Of a stretch of 64,000 nucleotides of DNA, positions 12,691-24,388 are shown piece by piece. This DNA is from Colletotrichum lupini (taxonomy: Eukaryota; Ascomycota; Sordariomycetes; Glomerellales; Glomerellaceae). The position numbers and the translations under genes are program-made. Under the pieces are notes generated by a model. It saw only the letters and a list, made by a program, of their open reading frames with translations. It was not told where the DNA came from and ran no database searches. Location of the stretch: NCBI RefSeq assembly GCF_023278565.1, contig NC_064675.1:6944001-7008000 (forward strand), written 5' to 3'. Position 1 is the stretch's first letter. Every line of letters starts with the position of its first letter.

Positions 12691-14746
12691 ATGCCTGAAG
12701 AGTACGACGTTCTTATCTGCGGCAGCGGCTCAGCTGGTCTCTGCGCAGCAGTCTGGCTAGCCCGATGCGGCATCAACTTCAAGATCCTTGAGCGGCGCGA
12801 AGGTCCCCTCAAGCAAGGTCAGGCAGACGGTGTTCAAGTTCGCACAGTCGAAATCCTTGAACACCTAGGCCTCTCCGAGGACGTCTTGAAGGAAGCTTAC
12901 CACGTTCTCGAACTTGCGTTCTGGTCGCCCGACGGCAAGGGCGGGATTCGCAGGTCACATCTCGAGCCAGACACCGAGCCTGGTCTTAGCCATCTACCCC
13001 ATGTGATTCTGAACCAGGCACGCATCAATGAGATTTTGATCGAGGATATTGTGAAGTCTTCTGGTAAATCACACATCCAGTATGGAAGTGATATACGTGA
13101 AGTTGCTGTCGATAGTGAAGCTGCGGGAAATCCAGATGCCCGTTGCGTGACTGTGAAGACAATTGAGAATGGCGTTGAGCGCACGTATCATGCCAAGTAT
13201 GCTTTGGTGAGTCCCGCCAAGGTTGCGTGTGAGCTGAAGACGGCACTAATCACCAAATCTAGGGATGCGACGGAGCCCATAGTGCGGTCAGAAAGTCCCT
13301 TGGCTTCAAGATGGTGGGCGACAGCAGTGACGTGGTCTGGGCTGTCATGGACATCTACCCCAGGACCGACTTTCCCGATATCCGGAAGAAAAGCGTCATT
13401 CAGTCTGACTCGGGCAATTTGGTCATCATTCCACGAGAGGGCGACGAGATGGTCAGGTTCTACATGGAAATGCCAGTCTCGACTCCAGGGGAAGTCACAC
13501 CTGAGAGAGTCAAAGAGCGCATCGATGGCATTTTCAAGCCTTACCAAGTCGAAATAGCCGAGACATCCTGGTTCTCTGCATACTCCATCGGGCAACGGCT
13601 TGCGGACCATTTCACAAAAGATCATCGAGTTTTCCTTACTGGCGACGCCTGCCACACACATTCGCCTAAGGCTGGACAAGGAATGAATGTCAGTCTTCAA
13701 GATGGGTACAACATTGGATGGAAACTCGCCGCAGTCCTCCGAAAGCACGTCCATCCCTCGATATTGGAGACGTACGTCTCTGAACGCCACCAGACCGCCA
13801 AGGGCCTCATCGACTTTGACAGGCAATTTGCAAAGATGTTTTCTTCGGCGTACCGGAAAGAAAATGGGTACACTACTGAAGACTTCCAAGATTACTTCAT
13901 CAAATCGGGGAGATACACTGCTGGTCTGGCCACGCAATATCAGCCGTCAATGCTCGTGAGGCTTGGTCACAAGGATAGCCTGGCGTCTGGTGTCAGCGTG
14001 GGAATGAGGTTCCAAAGCGCGCAAGTCGTTCGGTTCTCTGATGCCAAAGCGATGCAACTTTCGCATGCTCTACGCGCGGACTCGAGATGGTCTTTGGTCG
14101 TCTTCCCTGGCGATATTTTGCAGGCTCAAGCAGCGAAATGCTTATTCCAGGTGAGCAACACGAAAGCACCTTGTCACCGGGCTCATAGCACTGCTAAACA
14201 TGTGTACAGGTCGCAAAATCGCTAGAAGTATCGATGAAACAGCTTCCGACACTTCAAAATGATATCCACAGCTTCTTGAATCTGGTTTTGGTGCTCAATT
14301 CTGACCGACGAAAATTGGAAGATCGTCATATACCACGGCTGTTTACCCCTAACGCAGGAAGGTGGGGGGTCAAGTGTGAGTACCTTGATATTACATGAGT
14401 TACCAAGTCTCGAAACCTCCTCCTCCAACGATTCGATATTACACGTACTTCTGGCTAATGAGATTATGAAGGCCTGCAAAATGTTTTCGTTGATGATGTC
14501 AGTTACCATGCAGGCCACGGAGAAGCATATGTAAAATATGGCATTGACCCGGAGGTTGGCGCGATGGTGCTCGTCCGACCAGATCAGTGTAAGTTCCCTC
14601 AAAGAGACCTTCAAGTTATCCAATATTCGTAGATTGACGTTGTGAATCCAGATGTTGCTGGCACATTCGACTTTGCAACCGTCGAGGATATCTTTGAATT
14701 TTTCAAAGGCTTCACGACGCACGCAACGAATGGATTCCACCAATAA
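12691..14746 (+). CDS. FAD-dependent aromatic monooxygenase, phenol 2-monooxygenase-like
   Basis: Exons 12691-13206, 13263-14150, 14210-14375, 14463-14588 and 14652-14746 join to 596 residues, the usual size for phenol-hydroxylase-type enzymes. Group A flavoprotein motifs are in order: GxGxxG (VLICGSGSAGLCAAVWLA), the DG motif (GCDGAHSAVRK, formed across the first splice) and the GD motif (VFLTGDACHTHSPKAGQGMN). The C-terminal part ends in a thioredoxin-like region with YGIDPEVGAMVLVRPDQY, typical of phenol hydroxylases. The reaction would be NADPH-dependent ring hydroxylation. The chosen start gives the compact N-terminus MPEEYDVLICG. The fourth exon boundary was chosen because it restores the family C-terminus; reading through the donor meets a stop soon after. 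Confidence 0.87.
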
Positions 14747-15026
14747 TCATCGCCTAGTTGAGTCGCTACCTGTAAACTCGCATCAAGGCTCATTCAAAGG
14801 TTAAGCCTGCTGAGACAATTTGTCGTGCTGTTAATACTGGAATCCGAGAGTATGCGGAAATGAATAGACCAACAGCATTTTCTCAGCATCGGAGCATGTG
14901 GCTCCGAACGAGACTTTTTAGAACAGGATACTAGGTAGTGCGCAGATCATGTCTGGACAGCATTTATATGTGACATACTTGAAGTACTACTTGAACCTGA
15001 GTTACGAAGATCGACTAAAGAACACT

Positions 15027-17649
15027 TTATGCCTTGGACGTTGCCTTCTCCGTGAGCTCCGGTGGGGTACTTGAGCCAGGCGACATGCCCTCACTGACGG
15101 GCTTTCCCTTGCCTCTCAGGCCGAAGAGGTCCTTGATCATCATGCGAGTAGTTCGCACAATCGTGCTCCGAGATTCGAAGATCGGCAAGAAGACAACCAT
15201 GACAACAGAGGCGAATAGCCAAGTGATTCCTACAACGACCCAGCCGGTGAAGAACTGCGACACGGTATTAGTACAGCAGTCTATTTGGATAGTGAACAAG
15301 CACTCACAGATTTTCCAAATACATAGCCAGTGCCATATAACGGCATCGGCCACAGAATGAGCAGAACGAGTGTCACACCAACAGTCAGCCAGCGAGCAGT
15401 CTTGGCTGCTTTTTCGAGCTTGACCTGCTCGTCAGGATCACTCTGCAGTGCCCTCGCCCTCTCTTCGGGAGGGTTTTCAACATCCATATGAGCAGCGTCA
15501 ACGAGCTCATGATCGTCCGCTTGTCGGATGTTGAGCATACTCTGCCAGTCGTACTGCTGGGGCTTGAAAGGTGGGATAAAAGTCAAAAGTGGGATGATGA
15601 CAATTGGTGAAAGGAGCGATGTCAAGTTTCCGGCTAACATCGGCTCGTTTGCACCGGTGTTCGTAACACTCAATTCGCCGTACTTAATCTTCGTTGTGAC
15701 GAGCCATGCCGTCATCGAAAGGGCGAATCCGATGATTGGACTGAAGGTGGCGGCGGCCCAAGACTGTCCATCCCAGAGAAGAGTGAGAGCAGCTGGCAAG
15801 ACGGCGGAAGAAATGATGACACCCATCATGAGGTACAAGTAACCCATGGAGATACCTACGTAGTTGAGGCCAGTTGCGAACCCAGCCATGACAAGAGCAA
15901 AGACGCCCATGCCGATGTAGTTGATCCGCATAAGCTGCTTGCCGGTAGCGTTGGTGTTGAAGTAGGTCTTGTAGATATCGTAGGTGCAGATGGACGACAC
16001 AGAGATGAGCTCAGACGAGTAAGTGCTCATGATAGCCATGAACTACTAGAAGTTAGCAACCTAGATGGCCTCGAGCTTGTAAGAACTACTCACGGCTAGT
16101 ATGAGAGTTGCAACCGCTCCACCCTTTCCAAGCAGAGCTACGGCGGCGGTGGGTAGCACCAATCCAGCATCAACGTCCGCAGCGGCTAGACGGTTCGGGT
16201 ATGTCGGCCATATATCGTACTTTTCTAGGGCGAGACCGGCGAGACCCATAGTTGTCGCTGTGAGCCAAGGAACGGCAAACCAACTGATTCCGCTGGAGTG
16301 GTGTCAGAACACAAGAATCTCATAACTTTTCGCAAGGGCCTTACCCCATGACATAACCCGGAAGGGCATCAATCGGACTTGCTGCAATTGCCTTGTTGTA
16401 GTAACCATTGTCCAAAAACACTGTACCGAAGTTGCCGCAGAGATTGATGATGAAGAACTCAACTATGTGACTGTGAGTGGAGTCGTATCAAAACTCGAAC
16501 TTAAGAACTCACTTCCTCCTTGGGAGCGCATTGTCAAGTAGCTGCCTCCAGAGTTTCCTGTCAAGGGGCGCTCAACTGCAAGTTCAGTTAGGATTTCCCA
16601 CACTCGCCCGGGGGAGCCTAGGAGATGATTTGTTGAGTAGACTGTGAAAGCAAAGATGAAGATGATGATGAGGATGACTAGGCCGTTGATGTAGTCTGTG
16701 ATAAAGGTTGCTTTGATTCCGCCGAAAAGGGTGTAAACAACCACACCTGTCCAACAGTCAGAACGGCGACTCAAAGCTTCGGATATTCTGACATTAGGTG
16801 CTTACCGATCGGAAACAAGAATACGGAAGCTGCTACGGGGGCGCCAGTCAAGTTCTGTATAACCGCAGATCCACCAGTGAGGAGCATCGCCGTCACTAAA
16901 CGAGAACTTAGTATGATGATGACCAGAGCGATGAGGGTCGAGACCTACCTAGGACATTGCAGAAGCAACAGAAAACGATATACACGCCGTGTGTGACCGG
17001 GCCATATCGAGCTTTCACGACTTCTAGGACTGGGAGAGCCAGGTTAGTCAAGACTCACGAGGCCATTGCCTAGCAAAGCCTCACATGTGTGCGCATTGGG
17101 AGCACGTCTCTTCAGCTCAATAGCGAGCGTGGCAAACAGGATGATTTGGACAGTGGCCCCAGAGGCATACCATACGGGCCCTGAAACACCGCTTGATGAA
17201 GTCAGCTTCACTAGTAGACAAAAGGTTATCACAGAGCTCACTATTTATAGGCCACGGCTGTGCTTTGCAGCAGAGTCGCGGCCCATGTCCAAGTTGAAAG
17301 GACCGATGAGGCGACCTAGCAAGAATCAGCGCTGAAAGTTGTCGTATGAGACTGATCGATAGTTACCAATCCCGATTTTAGTGACCGCCCAGCTGCCGTA
17401 AACATCTCGGATGTCTGAAGCTCATAGTTGTATCTTTTGAGTGCCCAAGTGATGATGATCATGAACACGCTGTGAGTTGAATCAGCACTTGGGCCTGACG
17501 CCCAGGACTGGGAAAATGTAACATACGCAAAAAGAACACCCAGTCCAGTCATGAGTCCATAGCTGGATATTGTTAGCGTTCAAAACTCCGTAACTATGTC
17601 GGAAGGAAACCGACCCCCATCCTTGGTGCAGAACTGGTGTCGAGTCCAT
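15027..17649 (-). CDS. dur3: Urea/sodium:solute symporter, DUR3-type
   Basis: Twelve exons on the minus strand run from ATG at 17649 to the stop at 15027. They join exactly in frame to 679 residues, typical for fungal DUR3. Exon bounds (plus coordinates): 17615-17649, 17527-17562, 17367-17469, 17242-17315, 17085-17191, 16949-17029, 16806-16895, 16513-16746, 16345-16462, 16094-16292, 15308-16042, 15027-15254. Family hallmarks include [57 protein letters not shown] and [19 protein letters not shown], with many membrane helices. DUR3 imports urea with protons or sodium at the plasma membrane. GATA motifs upstream suggest nitrogen control. Some fungal paralogues carry polyamines, so urea is the most likely rather than the only substrate. 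Confidence 0.92.
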
Positions 17650-18667
17650 GGTTTCTATCGAGAAGAAGATTCCTATTGGCTGCTGAATTGTGTTTGGTAT
17701 AACTTTAACACCAGACCCGTTCCCAGCAGTTCAGGGCGATGCCTGGATCAGTGGGGGAGTCGATAGAAATATGTCAGAGCAAAAGCGCTCCGTCTGCTTT
17801 GCTAGCCGTTTGTCAATGGCCGCCGGGCTTTTATCACTTTTATCAGTAACCCGTGCTTTTGACGTATGCTAGATGCTAATCAAATCTGCTACTCCCCGAG
17901 GCCAGTCACTACAAATCCCCGAGAAGCTGATAAAGGCTCTCAGCCAAGAACGTCTGTTCCGGTACATCGGAGCGGAATGGTTAATCGAGCGATAAGGCCA
18001 TTGGAATGGGATAGACTAGGTATACGAAGTCCCAAAGTACAAGTTTTCTCCGTCGTCGCGCATGTATGAGTAATGCGCCGCCGGATCTTGGCGTGGAGGA
18101 GCGGGATCCGCATAGTGAGGAACAGTTTTCTTTGTATTTTCTGTCGTAATTCAATGTGGCCGGCGGGCATGTTTGCTCTCAAGGTTTCTAACGTGTCCCG
18201 CCGTTATCACCCGATCGGTCCTGGGGTTCACAAGTACTATGGGACGCGGAAGGCTTGTTAGTCGCTTAAGTGATAAAATGCTCCTGCCCAGGAGCGCCGA
18301 GATGCCGAGAAGACGATGTTGGGGGTTTCAGTGGTTCGGATGGGGCGAGCCAAGGTCTTAGTACTTCTTGGAAGTCGAGTTGTTATCACCCTCCAATCAA
18401 GGGAACCTGGAACTGGAGATAAGGTTGCGAATAGTCATCGGAAATATTGGTTTCTGGCAAAGCAAAATGATCTATCCGGGCAGTATTGTTTGGCTATTAT
18501 TCAAGCAGTAATCTACTTAGGCAGCTGGGCGCCCACGAGCCACCGAGCAATTGCCCACAGTCGCAACTGCAACTGCCCGCGGTGGCCAAACAGTATCGGC
18601 TAAGCTAACTAATTGCACCGAAATATCTCGCTCCCAGATCTCTGCGAGCCTGACGTCACACATTTCT
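17650..18667 (-). promoter_or_regulatory. Upstream region of the urea transporter with clustered GATA motifs
   Basis: About 1 kb between the dur3 start and the 3' end of the next gene, hence all upstream of dur3. GATAA cores (either strand) occur at about 17832, 17841, 17929, 17991 (GATAAG), 18204, 18272, 18383 and 18418 (GATAAG). GATA factors of the AreA/NIT2 type bind such sites, often in pairs, and control urea transporters in ascomycetes. Binding here is inferred, not shown. I see no gene in this stretch. Confidence 0.5.
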
Positions 18668-20206
18668 TTAGCCTTGGCAGAAACCCTCGAAGAACAGGTC
18701 TTCCTGATTTGCGTCTGGATCCCAATCGTCTTCAAACTCATCACCGTATCTCTCGCGACCAATGTTGTGGAACAGCTGTTTTAACGTCTCATCCGCCTCC
18801 CAATTGCCGGTTCTCCACTCAAAGAGCCGAACGTCTTCATCATCTGACCCCACAGAGCCTGAGTCCTCGTCAACATCTGGTGCCGTGTACCCAATTCCCC
18901 AACCGAGTGATTTCTGGCTATTCATCATGTCGAATTTTTTGTTATATGAGAACTTGGATGAGACGTGATCTCCCAGGTACCACCAGATTGGTGACCATAT
19001 CATTGCTTCTTTCAAGCGAGGCATCTTGGCCGCTGACTTGGCGAACGCGGCGAGCAGCGGGTACAGTGTGTCTGGATTGGGATTGAGGCGCCATCCTGAT
19101 GGTCTGCAAGGAGCGTGGCCGAGTATGATGGTATCGCTGTCAGCGGAATTGCCTTGGGTGGCATATTCCACACCTTCAACAGGGTATCCCTGCACATCCT
19201 TGCCTTCTCCACGGGGTCCTATGAAATACCAGGATCCGGATGGGGTTGCTGGGTGGAATTTGACCTCTAGAGACTCCAGATTGGGCCAGACTGAACCATT
19301 CTCATCCTCGGGCCAGAAAAAGGAATGGTCAATAATGGCACTAAGTCGAAGTTGGGTGAGGTTTTGGCAAAGAAGTCTAAGACTTGAGCTAAAGGAGTCC
19401 GACGACCCTGAGAGGATAAGTTTCGGCATCGCAGCATCGTGATCGAGAAGTTGATGCGCCTTCCGGCTCTGGAATTTCAACTCAGCTTTCCTTGTCTGAA
19501 GAGACATGTTTTTAGCGGCCCTCGCAAAATCCTCTCGCCCATGGAAGCGGACCAGATCGATTTCAGCATCACAGTTGTGTTCGTCGAAGAGCTCGGCATT
19601 TATGCTCGTAATGCCTGGGAGTTTGAGTGAGAGATCCAGCGCGGCTCTGAGATCGAATCTGCTGAAATAATTCGACTGCCGTTGAGTCGGATTAGGTCCC
19701 AGGTAAAGAGAGCCGATAGATGTGAGCGTCGGTAGCCTGTTTGGGTCAAGAAGCCGTATGAACCATGCTTCTGGTATCCTAATCTCCGTCTCACGCGTCT
19801 CAGGACTAGTGATTGCAAGATCAATCGTGCCTTGCGGGCCATCATGCTCTTCGAGGCTCTGAAGGCAATCAAAGAGCTGATGGATCTGACTGGAAAGATA
19901 CTCCGCGTTGCGCTTCGCTTCTGCGGCGTTGTCTGCTGTTGATCGTATCCTGTTTGGCAGCCGTTGGGGCAGCAAAACCAGCTTATACTCCAGCTTCCGC
20001 AACCAGCAGAAGCGCGCACCGCGAAACTTTTCCTCAAATTCACAGAGATCACGCACTCGCAGAGTGCAGTCTGTGAAGCCGTCAGAATACTTCTCCGCCG
20101 CGGTGCGAAGCTTAGGCGATAGAAGTAATAGGTTCTTGAGATCGGGTCGGTGCAAGTTCGATGCGATCTGGTCGATGACTTCCTGGGGGAGGATCTCCAT
20201 AGCCAT
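18668..20206 (-). CDS. F-box domain protein
   Basis: A single-exon frame of 512 residues. The frame is open upstream of 20206, but the first ATG is there (MAMEILPQEV), with a second at 20200. The N-terminus carries an F-box (residues about 3-45: LPQEVIDQIASNLHRPDLKNLLLLS), the Skp1-binding module of SCF ubiquitin ligases. The rest is a long region with leucine-rich stretches and no recognised repeat. The tail is strongly acidic (DEDSGSVGSDDEDV; DEFEDDWDPDANQEDLFFEG). Such proteins are numerous and mostly uncharacterised in filamentous fungi; the target is unknown. Confidence 0.82.
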   Translation of the reverse strand: MAMEILPQEVIDQIASNLHRPDLKNLLLLSPKLRTAAEKYSDGFTDCTLRVRDLCEFEEKFRGARFCWLRKLEYKLVLLPQRLPNRIRSTADNAAEAKRNAEYLSSQIHQLFDCLQSLEEHDGPQGTIDLAITSPETRETEIRIPEAWFIRLLDPNRLPTLTSIGSLYLGPNPTQRQSNYFSRFDLRAALDLSLKLPGITSINAELFDEHNCDAEIDLVRFHGREDFARAAKNMSLQTRKAELKFQSRKAHQLLDHDAAMPKLILSGSSDSFSSSLRLLCQNLTQLRLSAIIDHSFFWPEDENGSVWPNLESLEVKFHPATPSGSWYFIGPRGEGKDVQGYPVEGVEYATQGNSADSDTIILGHAPCRPSGWRLNPNPDTLYPLLAAFAKSAAKMPRLKEAMIWSPIWWYLGDHVSSKFSYNKKFDMMNSQKSLGWGIGYTAPDVDEDSGSVGSDDEDVRLFEWRTGNWEADETLKQLFHNIGRERYGDEFEDDWDPDANQEDLFFEGFCQG

Positions 20207-21009
20207 ACTCAAATTTCGATGCTCAACTGTCTTCGTGAGATTCTGAGAACTTGTCTTGGAAGGTGCAGTAAAAGTTGGGAGGATCACGAAGATGATAGAA
20301 ATGAAGCCATTGACGTCGTACAGCCAATGGCAAAAGGCTTATCCGCATCCGGTGATGCTTTGCTCGCGGGGGTGGCATTGCCGGACAGAGACAAACACAT
20401 ACGAGCTTACTCAGCCGTGGCTTGCCCAGGTCGTTCGGAAATCCGTCACATTGATGCATTAGGTAAGGTGATGTACTGGAGGAACGCAAACTGCCAGCGC
20501 TAGAGTTTAGGGGTTATCGCTAAGGACTCTTCTATCCAGAACTCTGTTCTCTCACTGATCTCAAGTTGTAAACGAATATTCGGTCACCCTCAGTAGTCAG
20601 ACAATAAATGGTAGTCTGAACATATCGTGCAGTCGCGTATTCAGAGATTGCCCGTCGGCATCCTGCCAAGAGCCAAGGCGCCGGCGGGCTCTCCAACCCT
20701 ACGATTCCACTCCGCTGGCGACGATCTCAAGGGGGTAATCATAATTACCAATGATGAAGCTTCCCTTCAGATCCCATATCACTCGGTCTTCTATGCCCAT
20801 GGCAGTCCATCTTCAAATCTTGGTTCTATGGAAACTTCAGAAGCAATACATTTGCCGGACCGGGAGGGTGTAACATCACTCCCTTGTCCGGCGGCGATGT
20901 GACGGCCCCACTTCGACCGGCACTCAGGCTGGCCCCCGGGACAAGGTATTTCTATTCCCCCGCGCCTTCAATGTAGCCCAAAATGCGCATCTATGTTGAC
21001 TCTTTAAAA
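20207..21009. other. Intergenic between F-box and rhodopsin-domain genes
   Basis: About 800 bp with the F-box promoter on the left. A 91-codon open frame on the plus strand at 20627-20902 lacks an ATG and any recognised motif, so I do not call it. Confidence 0.45.
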
Positions 21010-22372
21010 TCAACGTCCACGAGATTGACCATCTAGTTCGTATTGGACCGTAACTTCTTGAGTTCTCATGATGATGTGCTTCTGGCTATCGGAATCATCA
21101 TCCAGCTGAACCCAGGTGTCGTGAGGGCCACTTTGGCAGTTCGAAACTGTCAAGCCTCGCCCGCTGAGGTTATTCATTCTGACACCGTTGCTTCCAGCCT
21201 GCATTCCAGATATAGCATTCAGACCATTCGACCCTGTGTTGTTGCAAGACCCCTTGCTGGACTTATCTAGCCAGAACTTGAGCAGTCGCCTCAAAGACGG
21301 CAGCGAGCCGGCAATGATACCGATGCCACATTCGAGAATCGACCACAAAACAATATTTGCAATGTTATCTGGAGAACATCTGATCAGCCACGGGGATGAA
21401 AAGAAAGAGACAAGCTACAAAATGAGCGAACACTTACGCAAGTAATTCTCGACTTGGTTATAGTATTGCAAGTACGGCAGTCGGACTATCGTAGCGGCGC
21501 TTGCACTGGAGTAACATAATAGTTAGCAATCGTAGAAAATTCATTATTGAACTGCACAAAAAACCCACATCGCACCTAGCGCAAGTACAGCGCAAACAGA
21601 AACTTTTACTCTCGACTTCATCTGTAAGCCCCACACAACAACTGTCGGGACGATTACGCAGGTCCAGTCGGTTACAATTGCTAGGACCGAGATCATGTAG
21701 CTAATTGTGGTAATAATATTCTGAGGTGCACACTGTCCGTCCACTGACTTATCCCAAGTGTACTCCATTGGGCGGCATACTGCAACCACGGCAATGAAGC
21801 CGACGGTGGTGCTGAGTCCTGATGCAATCATGACGGCCCAAAGAATGGTTCGGTATCTTCTTCGATTCGTGATGCGGAATACAGTTAAGCAGATACTGGC
21901 TTTGATGAATGGAAGGCTCCATGCGTAAGTAATCTGGAAAAAGACAAGCCACTGTTCGACATTGGGGTTAGTCTGCTAACTCGAATACGGGGTTGTAGAA
22001 CAAGGAATGAAGACTTAAGGTACTTTGATACCGGCTACCATATTCCATTCTTGCAGATGAGCATCTGTTGTTCCCATTCCTGCATATACCGCAATGGAGG
22101 TGAAGACGCAGCATGCCAGGTAAATCGCCTATTGTCAAATAGTCAGTGGCAGAAAGTAAAGCAAGATCGTACAAAATACTCACCACGCCAATGCCCATGA
22201 GGTAGTCATCTTTACCTGTTGCCCGCGTCTTGTGTCGTGCCCACAGTCGTAGGATGAATACAACAAAAGATATGGATCCCAGGCAAATTGTAATTCCCAG
22301 GGTCGCCATCCCTAGGAGATCTGGTTTAGTGATCCAATTCACCTCCATCTCGTCGAAAGGCTTCGCCGCCAT
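21010..22372 (-). CDS. Rhodopsin-domain (PTH11-related) seven-helix membrane protein
   Basis: Five minus-strand exons (22184-22372, 22024-22128, 21569-21951, 21438-21505, 21010-21368) join to 367 residues. Seven hydrophobic segments span residues about 20-290, from MATLGITICLGSISFVVFIL to VLWSILECGIGIIAGSLPSL. The order and motifs (RLWARHKTRATGKDDYLM after helix 1, FQITYAWSLPFIKASICLTVFRI, CRPMEYTWDKSVDGQC) match the fungal rhodopsin-like integral membrane family that includes PTH11-type receptors. There is no N-terminal CFEM domain. The cytosolic tail is Ser/Asn/Gly-rich. Members are suspected surface receptors in plant-associated fungi; the ligand is unknown. Confidence 0.85.
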
Positions 22373-24388
22373 TTTGAGAGCTGAACTCGAAAGATTGATG
22401 ACCCTTGAGTTTCAATAGGCTGTTTCAAGGTTCTTCAGCAGAGCATAGCCCTTCTGCTTGACGTCGTGCAGCGATCCAAGATATTGACGAAAAAAGTGCT
22501 GTCTGTGGCCGGATGCTTGATGATATGGTCTTGAAGAATGTTTGACTGAAGAACAGATTCTTCAGATCCCCTGCCATCTACCGAGCGATCAAAACTCACA
22601 AAGATCAACTACTTCTACAAACATTGAATATCCTGCAATAGAGAGACACAGGAGATTTGTGTTGGGACATTGATTGAACCATGTCCATCGATAGACAATC
22701 GTCATGGTCCACTTACATTTCAACTTTCGGGCGTTCATTTGACCCCCTGAATTGCAAGCCCCTGATCGTCGAGACTTATAATTCCGATATGATTTCGTTG
22801 CCACACAAATCGTTTTGCGGTGGTCTTGGAAACCCAGGATCGGGATTTGATGGAGCGGTTCTATGGGTTGTTTGCGTACAAAAGTTCCTGCCATCCATGT
22901 TCAAAGTAAATCTCACGATGCCATCCTTTATGGATATGAGCGTCCCAGACACCCTGCACTAGCCTCCAACAATCACTGTGCAACTGCTTGTGCCTGCTAA
23001 GTGGGTGACAAATTAGATCACCAGTCAGCAAATGATTATAACACTTACAACCTATTTATTCTACTATTAGTTAACTTCTATATAATTACTAGAGAATACT
23101 CTTCAAGAAGTAGAAAGTGAAAAATAGTAGGAAAAGAGCTAGGGTTCATAGAGCGGCAAACGATTATGTCACCCACTTGCCTGCTTCGAGGAGTGGAACT
23201 GCGACAGCAGAATGATTGTCCAGGGACTGGATGTTGGAAGACGATGCCTGCGAAGAGCTGTGGATCTGTTTGGTGGAGATGTGCTTCCTTGGCTGTTGGA
23301 ACGACGCAGTATGGATGCCTGTCGCATGACCCGGCTTCTGTCTTTTAGAATCGACTCTCTCCGCCCGGCTAAGTGACTCAGCTACAGGATGGACCACTAT
23401 CATCGATCGAAGCAAACACTGAGCTTCGATATTCGTAGAGTGGACCTTCCTGTAAGCGATACTCACACCATCATGTGACTGAGCACATGCCGTTATCATA
23501 AGCTCAAACACACTCAATACGTCTGGTAGATATAGCTTGGTAGAAATTTCTAGGCCTGAAATTGCTATTCATCAAACTCATGCTGAGTAGTTCAGTAGCC
23601 TCATGGACCTCGTGGCTCTTAGCCAGTTGAGGGCGAGAACAGTCAGGGTCCTGATTGCTAAACATTGTCCCCCAACGCTCGCCTGCACCGCTCGTATTTC
23701 AATGTTAGCGAGATTCACAATACGGAGATTATGGATCTGAGATCTGCTCGGCATCCCTCTTTGAAGAAACTCTGCCGATGCAGTATCGTTCCAACCGGAG
23801 TTGGATTCCCATTACCAACAGTGACAATCTGGCAAACAAGAACCCTGCCGGCTGCAATGTTCTCTACTAGGGCCCCAGGACTAGCTTGCATCATCGATGG
23901 AAAGGCCTTGAAACTCGGCTATTACGTGTCAAATGGACGATTTTCTGTTGGAAGCTCGTGAGGCAGCAAGAGACATACAAGAGTAAACCAACGGAGATAG
24001 TGGAGACCGTGCCGTCCAGGGGGCTTTCGGGATGAGCAAAAAAGTTCCACAGTGCACAAGGACGACACAACGGCGGCTTCTCTCTGATGAAGACGTGGGG
24101 CTACGGCAGGGTTCATTTTTGCTCTTCGAGACTCCAACAACGGGTTCAAGAATAGGATAACCAGGGTAAATGTTGAGGCTGGGTGAAATACCGCCTCCAT
24201 AGATGCTGGTCAAATGGCCAGGCAGGTGGGCGAATTCGATCACACAGATGAGAGACTGGACGGAGTGGTCGTTTAGCGACACGAAGGGATAGGTCATTAG
24301 TTGACATGGGCACTTGGATGATATTCATCAGAATCTACAGACAAGCTAAGATACAGGTGTTGAGGTCGCTATCAAGGCGCGCAAGTGC
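22373..24388. other. Gene-poor interval with possible decayed coding remnants
   Basis: Two kilobases without a gene I can support. On the minus strand several short coding-like frames occur (23164-23517, about 23743-23920 and 23929-24297), but they are not linked by plausible splicing and match no family I recognise. A short AT-rich patch lies near 23030-23110. It may hold a decayed gene or an unrecognised one with many exons. Confidence 0.35.

Noticed and set aside
13188..13937. A 249-codon minus-strand frame in the phenol-hydroxylase-like gene
   Set aside because: It is antisense to exon 2, which carries the DG and GD motifs.
20627..20902. A 91-codon plus-strand frame between the F-box and rhodopsin-domain genes
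   Set aside because: It begins with GTG, not ATG, and has no family resemblance.
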